Below are positions 46,919-56,297 of a stretch of DNA of 64,000 nucleotides, one piece after another; the first letter of the stretch is position 1, and every line of letters begins with the position of its first letter. The notes below the pieces were generated by a model, which worked only from the letters and a program-made list of their open reading frames with translations, was not told where the DNA came from and made no database searches. The stretch comes from Tolypothrix campylonemoides VB511288. Lineage in GTDB: Bacteria > Cyanobacteriota > Cyanobacteriia > Cyanobacteriales > Nostocaceae. The position numbers and the translations under genes were made by a program. The stretch covers positions 650,649 to 714,648 of the forward strand of contig JXCB02000002.1 in assembly GCA_000828075.3 (NCBI GenBank), read 5' to 3'.

Positions 46919-48220
46919 ATGCTGCGAATCATTACTCAGCAGGCAGACGTTAGAGCAGAACTACAACGGATCTGCGATCGCACCCATGATGAACAGGTGC
47001 TCCACAAAGAAGCAACAGTGCGGGAAGTGTTGCAGGCAGTGAAGCGCCAAGGCGATAAAGCTGTACTGCATTACACAGCCGAATTCGATAAGCAAACCCT
47101 CAAGCCAGAAGAACTGCGCGTGACAGGCTCAGAACTGGATGCAGCATACCAACAGGTATCAAAGGAATTGCTCCAGGCAATCAGGCTGGCTTGCCGCCAA
47201 ATTGATACATTTCACCGCCAACGAATTCCCAAAAGTTGGGTACAATTTGGCGATGATGAGGTCGTTTTAGGCAAACGGTATACACCAGTAGACCGAGCAG
47301 GGTTATATGTGCCGGGTGGTCGCGCCGCCTATCCAAGCACGGTATTGATGAACGCAATTCCGGCAAAGGTAGCTGGTGTACCGCACGTGGTGATGGTCAC
47401 ACCACCAGGAGCAGACAAAGCAGTTAACTCAGCCGTGCTGGTCGCAGCACAAGAAGCTGGAGTGCAAGAAATTTATCGCGTCGGAGGCGCACAGGCGATC
47501 GCCGCTTTAGCCTATGGTACAGAAACGATTCCTAAAGTTGATGTGATCACAGGTCCAGGTAATATTTATGTAACTTTGGCGAAAAAACTCGTCTATGGCA
47601 CCGTAGGCATTGATTCCTTAGCAGGACCAAGCGAAGTGCTGATTATTGCCGATGAAACCGCAAATCCCGTACACGTTGCCGCTGACTTGTTGGCGCAAGC
47701 CGAACATGATCCAATGGCAGCAGCAATTTTGCTAACCACGGATACAGCATTGGCAAAGAACGTACAAGTGGCGGTGGAAAGGCAGCTGATAGACCACCCT
47801 AGGCGCTTGCTGACAGAAAAGGCGATCGCTCACTATGGTTTGATAGTGATTGTCGAATCCTTAGAAGCAGCAGCCCAACTCTCGAATGAATTTGCCCCCG
47901 AACATTTAGAGCTGGAAGTAGAAGACCCGTGGGAGCTACTACCACTCATTCGGAATGCGGGTGCCATTTTCTTAGGGTATTCTACACCAGAAGCCGTAGG
48001 AGATTATTTAGCTGGACCTAACCACACCCTACCAACTTCCGGTGCTGCTCGCTATGCCTCAGCCTTAGGAGTCGAAACTTTTATGAAACATTCAAGTATC
48101 ATTCAATACTCTCAGACTGCACTAGAAAAAGTGGCGGGTGCAATTGATGTGCTAGCAACAGCTGAAGGCTTACCTTCTCACGCTGATTCTGTCAGACGCC
48201 GAGTTCAAAAGGAAGAGTAA
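46919..48220 (+). CDS. hisD: Histidinol dehydrogenase
   Basis: 433 residues. It catalyses the last two steps of histidine synthesis, L-histidinol to L-histidine with NAD. The start was set at ATG 46919 ('MLRIITQQADVRAEL') because the 25 residues upstream do not match the family. Conserved blocks: 'GLYVPGGRAAYPSTVLM', 'ITGPGNIYVTLAKK', 'GIDSLAGPSEVLIIAD', Zn ligands Gln260 and His263 in 'LAQAEHDP', 'NEFAPEHLEL' and 'GPNHTLPTSGAARY'. A single gene with no other his genes nearby, as is usual in cyanobacteria where the pathway is scattered. Confidence 0.98.
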   Translation: MLRIITQQADVRAELQRICDRTHDEQVLHKEATVREVLQAVKRQGDKAVLHYTAEFDKQTLKPEELRVTGSELDAAYQQVSKELLQAIRLACRQIDTFHRQRIPKSWVQFGDDEVVLGKRYTPVDRAGLYVPGGRAAYPSTVLMNAIPAKVAGVPHVVMVTPPGADKAVNSAVLVAAQEAGVQEIYRVGGAQAIAALAYGTETIPKVDVITGPGNIYVTLAKKLVYGTVGIDSLAGPSEVLIIADETANPVHVAADLLAQAEHDPMAAAILLTTDTALAKNVQVAVERQLIDHPRRLLTEKAIAHYGLIVIVESLEAAAQLSNEFAPEHLELEVEDPWELLPLIRNAGAIFLGYSTPEAVGDYLAGPNHTLPTSGAARYASALGVETFMKHSSIIQYSQTALEKVAGAIDVLATAEGLPSHADSVRRRVQKEE

Positions 48221-48400
48221 ATTTGAATTAGAATTATTAATTTTTTCCTGAGATATTTGGCAAAATAGAGCCTATGGGTTACAAATGAAACTTTAAGGCT
48301 ATACAAACTTATGCCCCTAAATTGGGCAAAGTTAGTGTAGCCATTAATCTCCTTCTGCCGTTACGTATGTAAGGGATCTACTCTTGTGGAGACGACATTG

Positions 48401-48826
48401 GTGCTAAAAACTATTTTGGTTGCTTTGGATGATTCCGAACTTGCAGACAGAGTCATTCAGACTTTACAAGAATTGGTGCTGCCAAAAGATAGCAAAGTCA
48501 TTCTCTGCCATGTGTTTCCTACATCAGAGTCCGAGATGGAACTACCCGCCGACCGTCCTCAACCAGAGTCACCAGCATTTTCTTATTTCCATATTGAAAA
48601 ACAATTGCAATCCTATCAGACAATCTTGCCAGTTGAAAGCGATATAGAAATTGTTACTGGCGACCCAGCAGAAGAAATTATTCGCCTTGCCAATATTTAC
48701 AAAGCTAATTTAATTATGATCGGCAGTCGTGGGTTAACTGGTATGAACCGAATTGTCCAGGGTTCTGTGAGTTCTCAAGTGGTGGAAGAAGCCAATTGTT
48801 CTGTATTAGTTGTCAAGCCGGGATGA
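48401..48826 (+). CDS. Universal stress protein (UspA family)
   Basis: 141 residues from GTG 48401, chosen because GGAG (48388-48391) lies nine bases upstream and the family starts 'LKTILVALDDSE'. An earlier in-frame GTG at 48386 is possible. The C-terminal ATP-binding signature 'GSRGLTGMNRIVQGSVSSQV' is complete (G-x2-G-x9-G-S), so it is probably an ATP-binding USP. It is cytoplasmic. It stands 180 bases after hisD and 423 before the first Ser/Thr kinase. Partner and stress are not shown by the sequence. Confidence 0.92.
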   Translation: MLKTILVALDDSELADRVIQTLQELVLPKDSKVILCHVFPTSESEMELPADRPQPESPAFSYFHIEKQLQSYQTILPVESDIEIVTGDPAEEIIRLANIYKANLIMIGSRGLTGMNRIVQGSVSSQVVEEANCSVLVVKPG

Positions 48827-49249
48827 AATAGGTAGGAGAAAAATCATACCTTAAGCAGATTGAAAAATTCACGCATTATTATAAATAGGGGCTTGTAATT
48901 GCGAGGTCACAAACCTTGTAGTTGGTGTGTAGGTTAGACTCTTTTCATATAAGATAAAATTATATTTAAAAAATTAAATATTTAGAAAGTTTAAGTGGTT
49001 GCCTGAGGGCGATCGCTCCGTGTCATCGCACCCTTTACACACCATTTCAAACTAAAACAGCGTAAATCAGCTTTCCCCTTTATTGAAGTATAACTTGGCA
49101 CTTTACTCTATGCTAAGGTTGGTTCGAGTGTTTTAAGTCAGATTCATCAGGAGCAGCGCCAAAAAGTGGAGTAAAACGTTAAAGTCTGTATGGATGGGCA
49201 AGAATCCAGCCTAGGAATATTTGTCCATACCAGAAATCAGCGATAGTTT
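48827..49249. other. Gap before the first kinase, with a copied vanY end
   Basis: 423 bases without a gene. The last 20 bases before the kinase ATG (49230-49249) are identical to the final bases of the vanY-type gene at 56278-56297. A HIP1 octamer lies near 49009-49016. The promoter is not resolved. Confidence 0.6.
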
Positions 49250-51082
49250 ATGTCAACACTTTTAAACAACCGCTATCGAATTCTTCATACTTTGGGAAGT
49301 GGTGGATTTGGTGAAACTTTCTTAGCAGAAGATACCCAAATGCCATCGCTTCGCCGTTGTGTTATCAAACGACTTAAACCTATTCACAATAACCCCGAGA
49401 TTTACCAACTGGTACAAGAGAGGTTTCAACGGGAAGCCGCGATATTAGAAGAATTAAGTGGAAATAGTAACCAAATACCAGCTTTATATGCTTATTTTGA
49501 GTTAAATGGGCAATTTTATTTAGTTCAAGAGTATATTGAAGGCGATACCCTGACAGCTAAAGTCAAACAGCAGGGAGTCTTGAATGAAAGTGCTATTCGA
49601 GAAATACTAGCAAGTTTATTACCTGTATTGGAGTACGTACACTCAAAGCACATAGTCCACCGTGATATCAAGCCAGATAACATTATTTTACGCCATCGGG
49701 ATGGAAAACCTGTACTGATTGATTTTGGTGCCGTAAGAGAAACAATGGGTACAGTGATTAATTCTCAAGGAAGTCTCGCTAGCTCAATTATCATTGGAAC
49801 ACCAGGTTATATGCCCAGCGAGCAAGCAATGGGTAGACCGATTTATGTTAGTGATTTATATAGTTTAGGAATCACTGTCATTTATCTGCTGACAGGGAAA
49901 CAACCGCAAGAACTGGAAACAGATCCACACACTGGAGAAATGATCTGGCGTTCTCATGCCTTAAATGTTAGCCCAACGATGACATTTATCATTGACAAAG
50001 CAATTGCCTACCATCCACGGGATAGGTTTGCCAGTGCTAGAGAAATGTTGCAAGCTTTGCAGGGGATAGCGAATACAATTTTACCGACACAACCGCCTTC
50101 TCAACTGCCTGGGATTGCTACAGCACCCACCACAAAAACTCAAAACACCATTTCCATAAATCGAGAATCTTCCCACATACCTTCGCCTCAAGACAGTAAG
50201 CACAAAGGAATCCTGATAGCCAGTATAATTTCTGCGGGCGGTTTGATTGGTGCGTCAACAATTATTGGTTTAGTGTTAACAAAATCTTTTCAACCGTCTT
50301 CAGAATATTCATTAGTTACTGAAGGAACTTCGCGATCGCCATCAGAAAATTTGGATTCCTTGCCTTCTTCCGCATCTGGAAACACAAATCCTCAACCTCA
50401 AAAAGCCTCAACGCCTGCACAACCAGATACAAATAGTATTCGTCTGCCCAATTCTTTTTATTTTCTAGCAGATTCTGCCTTTGCAAAATCACAAACTGCT
50501 GTTAAGCAAGTTAAAACTTTACAAGCAGCAGGTTATGCTCAAGCAGGAATGTTTTGGATACCAGAGTATCCCAATCTGTCGGGTAAGCAGTTATTTGAAG
50601 TTTACGTAGCCACGTTTAGCGATCGCAACAATTGCGTTGACTTGCTCAGAACTTATGGAAAAGTCAATTCCAAGGCTTATTGCGCCTTTGCTAGCAAAAA
50701 TCCAAATTCACCGCCTGATCGGTTGTATTTCAAGCAAATTTCTACCCCATCTACACCTCCGTCAACATCAACACAGCCAGTTCCTACAAAGACATTAAAC
50801 GATTACTCTTGGCTTTCTCAAAGATTGGTAACAGATGGAGATTTGGATGACAAAGACGGTTTTGAGCTTGATATTATGCGAAATTCAATTTTTGCACGTT
50901 ATGGTCGCCGTTTTAACACTCCTGGCTTACAGGATTACTTTAATTCACAGCCGTGGTATCGTCCAATTTATTCACCACTAGAATTTGATCAGCGTAACTT
51001 TTTATCAGATTTAGAACGGCGGAATGTTGAATATATTTCAGAATATCAAGACCGTTACAACCGGAGATATTTTACGAAATAA
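49250..51082 (+). CDS. Membrane Ser/Thr kinase 1 with SPOR-like and YARHG domains
   Basis: 610 residues. Kinase domain 10-270: Gly loop 'LGSGGFGETFLAED', Lys in 'RCVIKRLKP', 'HRDIKPDNIIL', 'LIDFGAVRET' and 'GTPGYMPSEQA'. A Pro/Ser linker leads to one membrane segment (about 320-345). Outside follow a SPOR-like region (about 400-475, 'AVKQVKTLQAAGYAQAGMFW') and a C-terminal YARHG domain ('DIMRNSIFARYGRRFNTPGL', about 530-550, then 'PWYRP'). It probably senses envelope state and phosphorylates cytoplasmic proteins. First of five paralogous kinases here. Its upstream bases are copied from the junction in front of kinase 3. Confidence 0.93.
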   Translation: MSTLLNNRYRILHTLGSGGFGETFLAEDTQMPSLRRCVIKRLKPIHNNPEIYQLVQERFQREAAILEELSGNSNQIPALYAYFELNGQFYLVQEYIEGDTLTAKVKQQGVLNESAIREILASLLPVLEYVHSKHIVHRDIKPDNIILRHRDGKPVLIDFGAVRETMGTVINSQGSLASSIIIGTPGYMPSEQAMGRPIYVSDLYSLGITVIYLLTGKQPQELETDPHTGEMIWRSHALNVSPTMTFIIDKAIAYHPRDRFASAREMLQALQGIANTILPTQPPSQLPGIATAPTTKTQNTISINRESSHIPSPQDSKHKGILIASIISAGGLIGASTIIGLVLTKSFQPSSEYSLVTEGTSRSPSENLDSLPSSASGNTNPQPQKASTPAQPDTNSIRLPNSFYFLADSAFAKSQTAVKQVKTLQAAGYAQAGMFWIPEYPNLSGKQLFEVYVATFSDRNNCVDLLRTYGKVNSKAYCAFASKNPNSPPDRLYFKQISTPSTPPSTSTQPVPTKTLNDYSWLSQRLVTDGDLDDKDGFELDIMRNSIFARYGRRFNTPGLQDYFNSQPWYRPIYSPLEFDQRNFLSDLERRNVEYISEYQDRYNRRYFTK

Positions 51083-51152
51083 CCCAAAACAGTTGGTTAT
51101 TCTATTTTTGAACTGCTACCAAAATTATCACTATTAAACTAAAAACAAGAAT

Positions 51153-53528
51153 TCAAAAAATATCCTTGCGCTTTTGTAAGCACAAGGTAACAGCCAGGTA
51201 AATCGCTGTATGCAAACACAAAATGCCCCAATTCAAACTTAAATTCGACCATGTTGCATCATAAATAGGCTTTGGCTCAAAGGGTTGCGGAACTATGCTA
51301 CCATCAAGTAATTTCATCGGTTCGGGAACCATTGCATTAATATTAACCAAAGCACCATAAGCACCAATTGACCAACGACTGATCATTAACCAAGAAGCTT
51401 TACTGGCAATACCTTCCATGTTAAACAAGACGCCAGAAAAGATAATTTGGGGTATCAACAGTAGGGGTAAAGCACTATTTGCTTGACTACCATTTTTCAC
51501 AACCGCTGACACCAGTAATCCCAAACTCATGCTTGTTAAAAGCGTCAGAAAAGTCGTTACTGACAATCCCAATTGCCAAGAAATTAATTCTGGCTGTGGT
51601 GATCTAAAAAGTAGGAGAATCACGAGGGAAATCAACAGAGTTTGTAACAATGCTAAGCCAGAAAGCACTGTTAATTTGGAACCAAGATAGGCAAACAAAC
51701 CCAAATTCGCCAGTCTTTCTCGCAGGTAAATTGCCGCCTCTTTGACGATTTCTTGCAATGAACTAGAAAGTCCCACCCACAACGCAGCACAAGTAAATAC
51801 AAATAATACCCGCAATGCTAAAGGCGCGAGATTTGCATCTGGTTGTTCTGGTAAAACAAAGGGGTGTTCATCTTTGAGTGCTAGAGTAATTAAACTAATA
51901 CCGATGGGTGCTGTTAAAAGTCCTAAAGCAAGGTTGATGCGATCGCCCTTTTGGATCTGGAAATAACGTTGAGTAAGAATACTCAATTGTTTTACCAAAG
52001 ATATACCAGCAGCCTGTTCATTACCAGCATTGACTTGTGAGGTTTGATTTCCTGGACTGAGGTGATTGGTAACGTAGCGGCGATAATCATCTGATTGGTG
52101 AAATCTTTCAGCCTGGTCGATGACATTTTCTGGTTTTTCGAGTTGGTTGTAAATATCGGCAAAGTCATCTTTGACGCCAAAAAATTGCAAACACTGATCA
52201 GGGGGACCAAAATAACAGAGGCGTCCGCCTTGACCAAGAAAAACAACGCGATCACACAACTTAATATTCGCCGTTGCATGAGTGACCAAAATTACCGTTC
52301 GTCCCTGATCCGCCAATTTCCGCAACAACTGCATCATCTTTTTATCCAACCCCGGATCAAGCCCAGATGTCGGTTCATCTAAGAAAAACAACTTCGGATC
52401 AGCAAGCAACTCCACCCCAATACTCACCCGCTTCCGCTGTCCGCCACTCAGTTCGCATACCTTAGCATTCCGGCGGTGAGACATTTCCACATCTTGTAAA
52501 GTCTTTTCTACCACCGTTGCTACATCAATATCCGGCGGTAGTCGCAGCTTAGCCGCGTAGGTTAGCACTTCTGCAACCGTCAGTTCCCGGTGAATAATGT
52601 CATCTTGGGGAACATAACCAATTTGCATCCGATAGATATTAAAGTTTTTTCGTAAATCTTCCCCATTCAAATAGACCACACCCTGGGTTGTTTGTTCAGT
52701 TCCCAACAGCGTCCGCATTAAAGTTGACTTACCCGCACCGCTTCCCCCAACTAACGCCACAAACTGTCCCGGTTCAATCGCAAAAGAAATATCATCCAGT
52801 CGCCGCTTTCCTTTAGTTTCCAATACCAAATTGCAAGCATCAAGACGAATTTGATTACCTTGATCGAGTACCTGTAGTTCATCGCCACGCAGTACCAAAG
52901 TGTATGTTCCGATACGAATGGTTGCTCCTGGTAGTAGTACAGCAGTACCGTTAACTCGCTGTCCATTAACAAATACGCCGTTGGTACTATGGTCTTGCAA
53001 GATGTAGCGCCCTTGAGCATCTGTATCAATTGTCGCGTGGCGACGAGAAACAGTGGGAGCTTCTAAAGGTAGAGTAGCGTTGATATCTCGTCCAATTAAA
53101 ACAGAGCGATTTTTCAAGGAAATTGAGTGCCAGCCAGGTGTAACATTTGCAACTGGCTTTGAGGGATTGCAGTACCTCAGCACAACTAAATTTTCCGGAT
53201 TTTGACCGATTTTGATTTCTGTGCCGTTTTTTAGAGAATAGCCAGATTCTGAAGTGATGCGCGTGCGCTCAATATATAGTCCGTTGGTGCTTGGTTTCTG
53301 ACCGTCGCCATCATAAATGCGGTAGTCTTCCCCTTCTTGGCGTAACACTGCTTGGCAACGTCCGACTATTTGCCAGTCTTCCGGGACGACTAAATCCACA
53401 AGGGTGCGATCGCGCCCAAGTATGTGCTGTTGCTTGGTCAGTTCAAGGTGTAAAACCTTTCCCTGGCTTTTTAGCTCTAAATAAGTGTTATTACTTAATT
53501 GATTTTTGTGTTTTATTTTTATTTCCAT
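51153..53528 (-). CDS. ABC transporter with two FHA domains (ABC-2/ABCG type)
   Basis: 791 residues. FHA domain 1 is at about 10-105 ('HILGRDRT', 'STNGLYIERTR'). FHA domain 2 is at about 130-215 ('VLIGRDINATLPLEAPTVSR', 'HSTNGVFVNGQRV'). The ABC ATPase (about 225-450) has Walker A 'GGSGAGKSTL', signature 'LSGGQRKRVSIG' and Walker B 'LFFLDEPTSGLDPG'. Six hydrophobic segments form the permease (about 530-785). FHA domains bind phosphothreonine, so control by the neighbouring kinases is a reasonable inference. Substrate unknown. It is the only minus-strand gene in the kinase island. Confidence 0.95.
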   Translation of the reverse strand: MEIKIKHKNQLSNNTYLELKSQGKVLHLELTKQQHILGRDRTLVDLVVPEDWQIVGRCQAVLRQEGEDYRIYDGDGQKPSTNGLYIERTRITSESGYSLKNGTEIKIGQNPENLVVLRYCNPSKPVANVTPGWHSISLKNRSVLIGRDINATLPLEAPTVSRRHATIDTDAQGRYILQDHSTNGVFVNGQRVNGTAVLLPGATIRIGTYTLVLRGDELQVLDQGNQIRLDACNLVLETKGKRRLDDISFAIEPGQFVALVGGSGAGKSTLMRTLLGTEQTTQGVVYLNGEDLRKNFNIYRMQIGYVPQDDIIHRELTVAEVLTYAAKLRLPPDIDVATVVEKTLQDVEMSHRRNAKVCELSGGQRKRVSIGVELLADPKLFFLDEPTSGLDPGLDKKMMQLLRKLADQGRTVILVTHATANIKLCDRVVFLGQGGRLCYFGPPDQCLQFFGVKDDFADIYNQLEKPENVIDQAERFHQSDDYRRYVTNHLSPGNQTSQVNAGNEQAAGISLVKQLSILTQRYFQIQKGDRINLALGLLTAPIGISLITLALKDEHPFVLPEQPDANLAPLALRVLFVFTCAALWVGLSSSLQEIVKEAAIYLRERLANLGLFAYLGSKLTVLSGLALLQTLLISLVILLLFRSPQPELISWQLGLSVTTFLTLLTSMSLGLLVSAVVKNGSQANSALPLLLIPQIIFSGVLFNMEGIASKASWLMISRWSIGAYGALVNINAMVPEPMKLLDGSIVPQPFEPKPIYDATWSNLSLNWGILCLHTAIYLAVTLCLQKRKDIF

Positions 53529-53708
53529 TGAATTACTTAGATAGTTTCTAAGGTGGTTTTGTCTTGGCTGTAACTGCCTAAAGTAATAGATATATAAAGT
53601 TTTTGCGAAAATAGGATGAAAGATAACCGAAAAATATTTTAAAAAATATACTTACATTAAAAGTACTTTTTATTATAAGCATTTTGAAAAAACGTAGTTG
53701 GTAAAGTT

Positions 53709-55439
53709 ATGATGGCACCGACAATTTTGAACAATCGCTACCAAGTCATTCGGGTACTGGGTGCTGGTGGGTTTGGTGAAACATTCCTAGCAGAAGACAC
53801 CCAAATGCCATCTGGTCGCCGATGTGTGATTAAGCAACTCAAGCCAGTGGCTGATAACCCGCAGATTTACCAGTTAGTGCAGGAGCGGTTTCAGCGGGAA
53901 GCGGCAATTTTAGAAGAATTAGGTGATAGCAGCAACCAAATTCCCCGCTTATATGCCTACTTTTCGGAGCACACGGAGTTTTACTTAGTTCAAGAGTATA
54001 TTGAAGGACAAACTCTCACGCAAAAGCTGCAACAACAGGGGAGACTCAGCGAGAGTTCGGTTAAAGAAATCTTGATCGACATTTTGCCAGTTCTGGATTA
54101 CGTCCACAGCAAGCGGATTGTGCATCGGGATATTAAGCCAGATAACATCATTATTCGCAATAGCGATGGCAAGCCCGTTTTAATCGACTTTGGCGCAGTC
54201 AAAGAAACAATGGGAACGGTAATGACTGCTTCTGGAAACTCCAGCAACTCGATTGTAATTGGTACACCAGGGTTTATGCCGAGTGAGCAAAATGCTGGTC
54301 GTCCTATGTTTGCCAGCGATTTGTATAGTTTAGGGTTAACGGCGATTTATTTGCTTACAGGTAAGATTCCCCAAGAGTTTCCAACTGACTTTGCTACGGG
54401 TGAGATTTTGTGGCGGCAATTTGCTTTGAGTGTGAGTCCTAGTTTTGCAGCAGTGTTGGATAAAGCGATTCAGTCTCATGCACGCGATCGCTATTCCAAC
54501 GCCAGAGATATGCTGCAAGCATTACAAACGGGCGTGACTCCCGTGACATCCCAATCCAATCCCACAGTCGTCTCCGCACCGCCTTCAGGAGGCTATGTTC
54601 AACCGCCAACAGTGGTATCAGCACCACCCGCAGGAGTTCCATACCAGCAACCAGGTTACTACCAGCAGTCACTATCTGCACCGAGCAAAGGAATGAGTGA
54701 TTTGCAAAAAGCTTTAATCATGGGTGGTGTGATTGGAGCGTGTGTTGTTGGTGGTTTGTGGTTAACCAGAGGACAACAATCTGCTCAACCTGAGGCAAAA
54801 CCAACTCCAACTGTAGTAGAACAAAACATTTCTCCAACACCAGCTACTTCTTCTTTAGGAACTTCTAACACTGGAATATCAGCACAAGCGCAACCTTCGA
54901 GCAATCCAACACCAGCTACCTCTTCTTTAGGAACTTCTAACACTGCAATATCAGCACAAGCGCAACCTTCAAGCAATCCAACGCCACCACCTTCTACCTC
55001 AGAAATTTACAACCAATCTCAGTTTTTACCCACATCTTCATCAATTACTAGAAACGCAGCAGTTAGTGTAATTAATCAGTGGTTACAAGCAAAGCGAATC
55101 ATGTTTGCTCCTCCGTACAATCCTCAACCTGCTGCTGAGTTAACAACTGGCGAACAGTATGAAAAGACTGCAGGAGTAAACGGTTCAATCAATTCTCTTA
55201 AACAAGACGGTCACTATTACAAATATGGCGTACAAACTATTGACAGTGTTGACGATTTTTCTGTTAATAGTAATCAAGCTGTCATTCAAGTAAAAGTGAC
55301 TGAAGAGCGCAAGCTTTTGGATAGTAATGGAAATATTCTTCCGAAGGAAAGTGATTTTAAAACTCGGACAGTTCGCTATAATTTACAGTTTGTAGATGAG
55401 CGTTGGAAAATTGCTTCTAGTGAAATAATTTCCAATTAA
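53709..55439 (+). CDS. Membrane Ser/Thr kinase 2 with IMS/ARC6-like C-terminal domain
   Basis: 576 residues. Kinase domain (about 12-272) with 'LGAGGFGETFLAED', 'CVIKQLKP', 'HRDIKPDNIII', 'LIDFGAVKET' and 'GTPGFMPSEQN'. A Pro-rich linker leads to one membrane segment 'ALIMGGVIGACVVGGLWL' (about 336-353). Outside, a Ser/Pro/Thr spacer contains a perfect-frame 24-residue tandem duplication (DNA 54834-54977). The end (about 435-575) matches the IMS domain found in ARC6 and other cyanobacterial proteins ('AVSVINQWLQAKRIMFA', then 'VQVKVTEERKLLD', 'YNLQFVDERWKIASSEI' pattern). It is followed after 18 bases by the vanY-type gene, probably in one operon with kinase 3. Confidence 0.93.
   Translation: MMAPTILNNRYQVIRVLGAGGFGETFLAEDTQMPSGRRCVIKQLKPVADNPQIYQLVQERFQREAAILEELGDSSNQIPRLYAYFSEHTEFYLVQEYIEGQTLTQKLQQQGRLSESSVKEILIDILPVLDYVHSKRIVHRDIKPDNIIIRNSDGKPVLIDFGAVKETMGTVMTASGNSSNSIVIGTPGFMPSEQNAGRPMFASDLYSLGLTAIYLLTGKIPQEFPTDFATGEILWRQFALSVSPSFAAVLDKAIQSHARDRYSNARDMLQALQTGVTPVTSQSNPTVVSAPPSGGYVQPPTVVSAPPAGVPYQQPGYYQQSLSAPSKGMSDLQKALIMGGVIGACVVGGLWLTRGQQSAQPEAKPTPTVVEQNISPTPATSSLGTSNTGISAQAQPSSNPTPATSSLGTSNTAISAQAQPSSNPTPPPSTSEIYNQSQFLPTSSSITRNAAVSVINQWLQAKRIMFAPPYNPQPAAELTTGEQYEKTAGVNGSINSLKQDGHYYKYGVQTIDSVDDFSVNSNQAVIQVKVTEERKLLDSNGNILPKESDFKTRTVRYNLQFVDERWKIASSEIISN
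54834..54977 (+). repeat. 72-bp direct tandem duplication in kinase 2
   Basis: Copies at 54834-54905 and 54906-54977 differ at only a few bases and encode 'TPATSSLGTSNT(G/A)ISAQ' and the following residues. The duplication lengthens the extracytoplasmic spacer by 24 residues in frame. Confidence 0.95.
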
Positions 55440-55457
55440 TTTCCAAATAAATTTATT

Positions 55458-56294
55458 ATGACAATTTTTAAAAGATTACCATATGTGGTAAGGTTTGTAG
55501 CCATAGCCACAATAGCTTCCTTGAGCGTAATAATTTGTGGGGTATTGTTAATGCGCTTTTCAGTTCCAAATTCACCTCTGAGAGCAACGACATCTCCAAC
55601 TTCAACACCAGCGAGTGTTGTTTCTAATCTTCCTCTGTCGAGTTCTCCTGCTGATGAGTCAACCTCTGGTTCTTCTATCATATCTTCGGTAGGTTTAGTG
55701 AATAATCCAGCAGCAGAAATAAAACAAGCAAATCCCGTTTCAGTTCGGCAGCAGCCAATAGCTACTCAGCAAGCATACAGGCATTTTCCTTATGCACAAG
55801 CAGAGCAAAACCAATTGATGATTGTTAGTAGCTATGCCACTGGCAGAGACAAGCGTTTTGAGTTCATGAATGTTGAAGCAGGAAAAGCACTCATGCAGAT
55901 GATTTATGCAGCTAGAGAGGAAGGTATTTGGATAATTCCCGTCTCAGGTTTTCGCACTATTGAGCAACAACAACAATTATTTCAAAACCAAATTAAGCGT
56001 CTCGGTTCCGCACAAGAAGCAGCGAAAGTTAGCGCTCCGGCGGGATATAGTGAACATCACACTGGCTTTGCTGTAGACTTGACTGATGGCAAATTTCCTA
56101 AGCAGGATATAAAGTTGCAGTTTGAAACAACAGATGCTTATCGTTGGTTAACTCGCCATGCTAAAGAATTTGGCTTTGAAATGTCTTTTAAGCAAAACAA
56201 TTTCCAAGGAATTAGTTTTGAACCTTGGCATTGGCGATATGTGGGTACACCAGATGCAGCAGCGATATTTAGCCAAGCCAGAAATCAGCGATAG
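55458..56294 (+). CDS. D-Ala-D-Ala carboxypeptidase, VanY/M15B family
   Basis: 278 residues. The N-terminal hydrophobic segment 'FVAIATIASLSVIICGVLLM' (about 13-32) is a signal anchor, followed by a Ser/Pro linker. The peptidase domain (about 95-270) has the Zn motif 'YSEHHTGFAVDLTDG' (S-x-H-x2-G-x-A-x-D) and 'EPWHWRYVG', the second His ligand with its Glu. It trims the terminal D-Ala of peptidoglycan stem peptides in the periplasm. Only 18 bases separate it from kinase 2 and 3 bases from kinase 3, so the three are almost certainly one operon. The link of wall editing with kinases is notable. Confidence 0.93.
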   Translation: MTIFKRLPYVVRFVAIATIASLSVIICGVLLMRFSVPNSPLRATTSPTSTPASVVSNLPLSSSPADESTSGSSIISSVGLVNNPAAEIKQANPVSVRQQPIATQQAYRHFPYAQAEQNQLMIVSSYATGRDKRFEFMNVEAGKALMQMIYAAREEGIWIIPVSGFRTIEQQQQLFQNQIKRLGSAQEAAKVSAPAGYSEHHTGFAVDLTDGKFPKQDIKLQFETTDAYRWLTRHAKEFGFEMSFKQNNFQGISFEPWHWRYVGTPDAAAIFSQARNQR

Positions 56295-56297
56295 TTT

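Noticed and set aside
49115-49150. tRNA-like GGTTCGAGT motif
   Set aside because: No acceptor, D or anticodon stem can be drawn around it.
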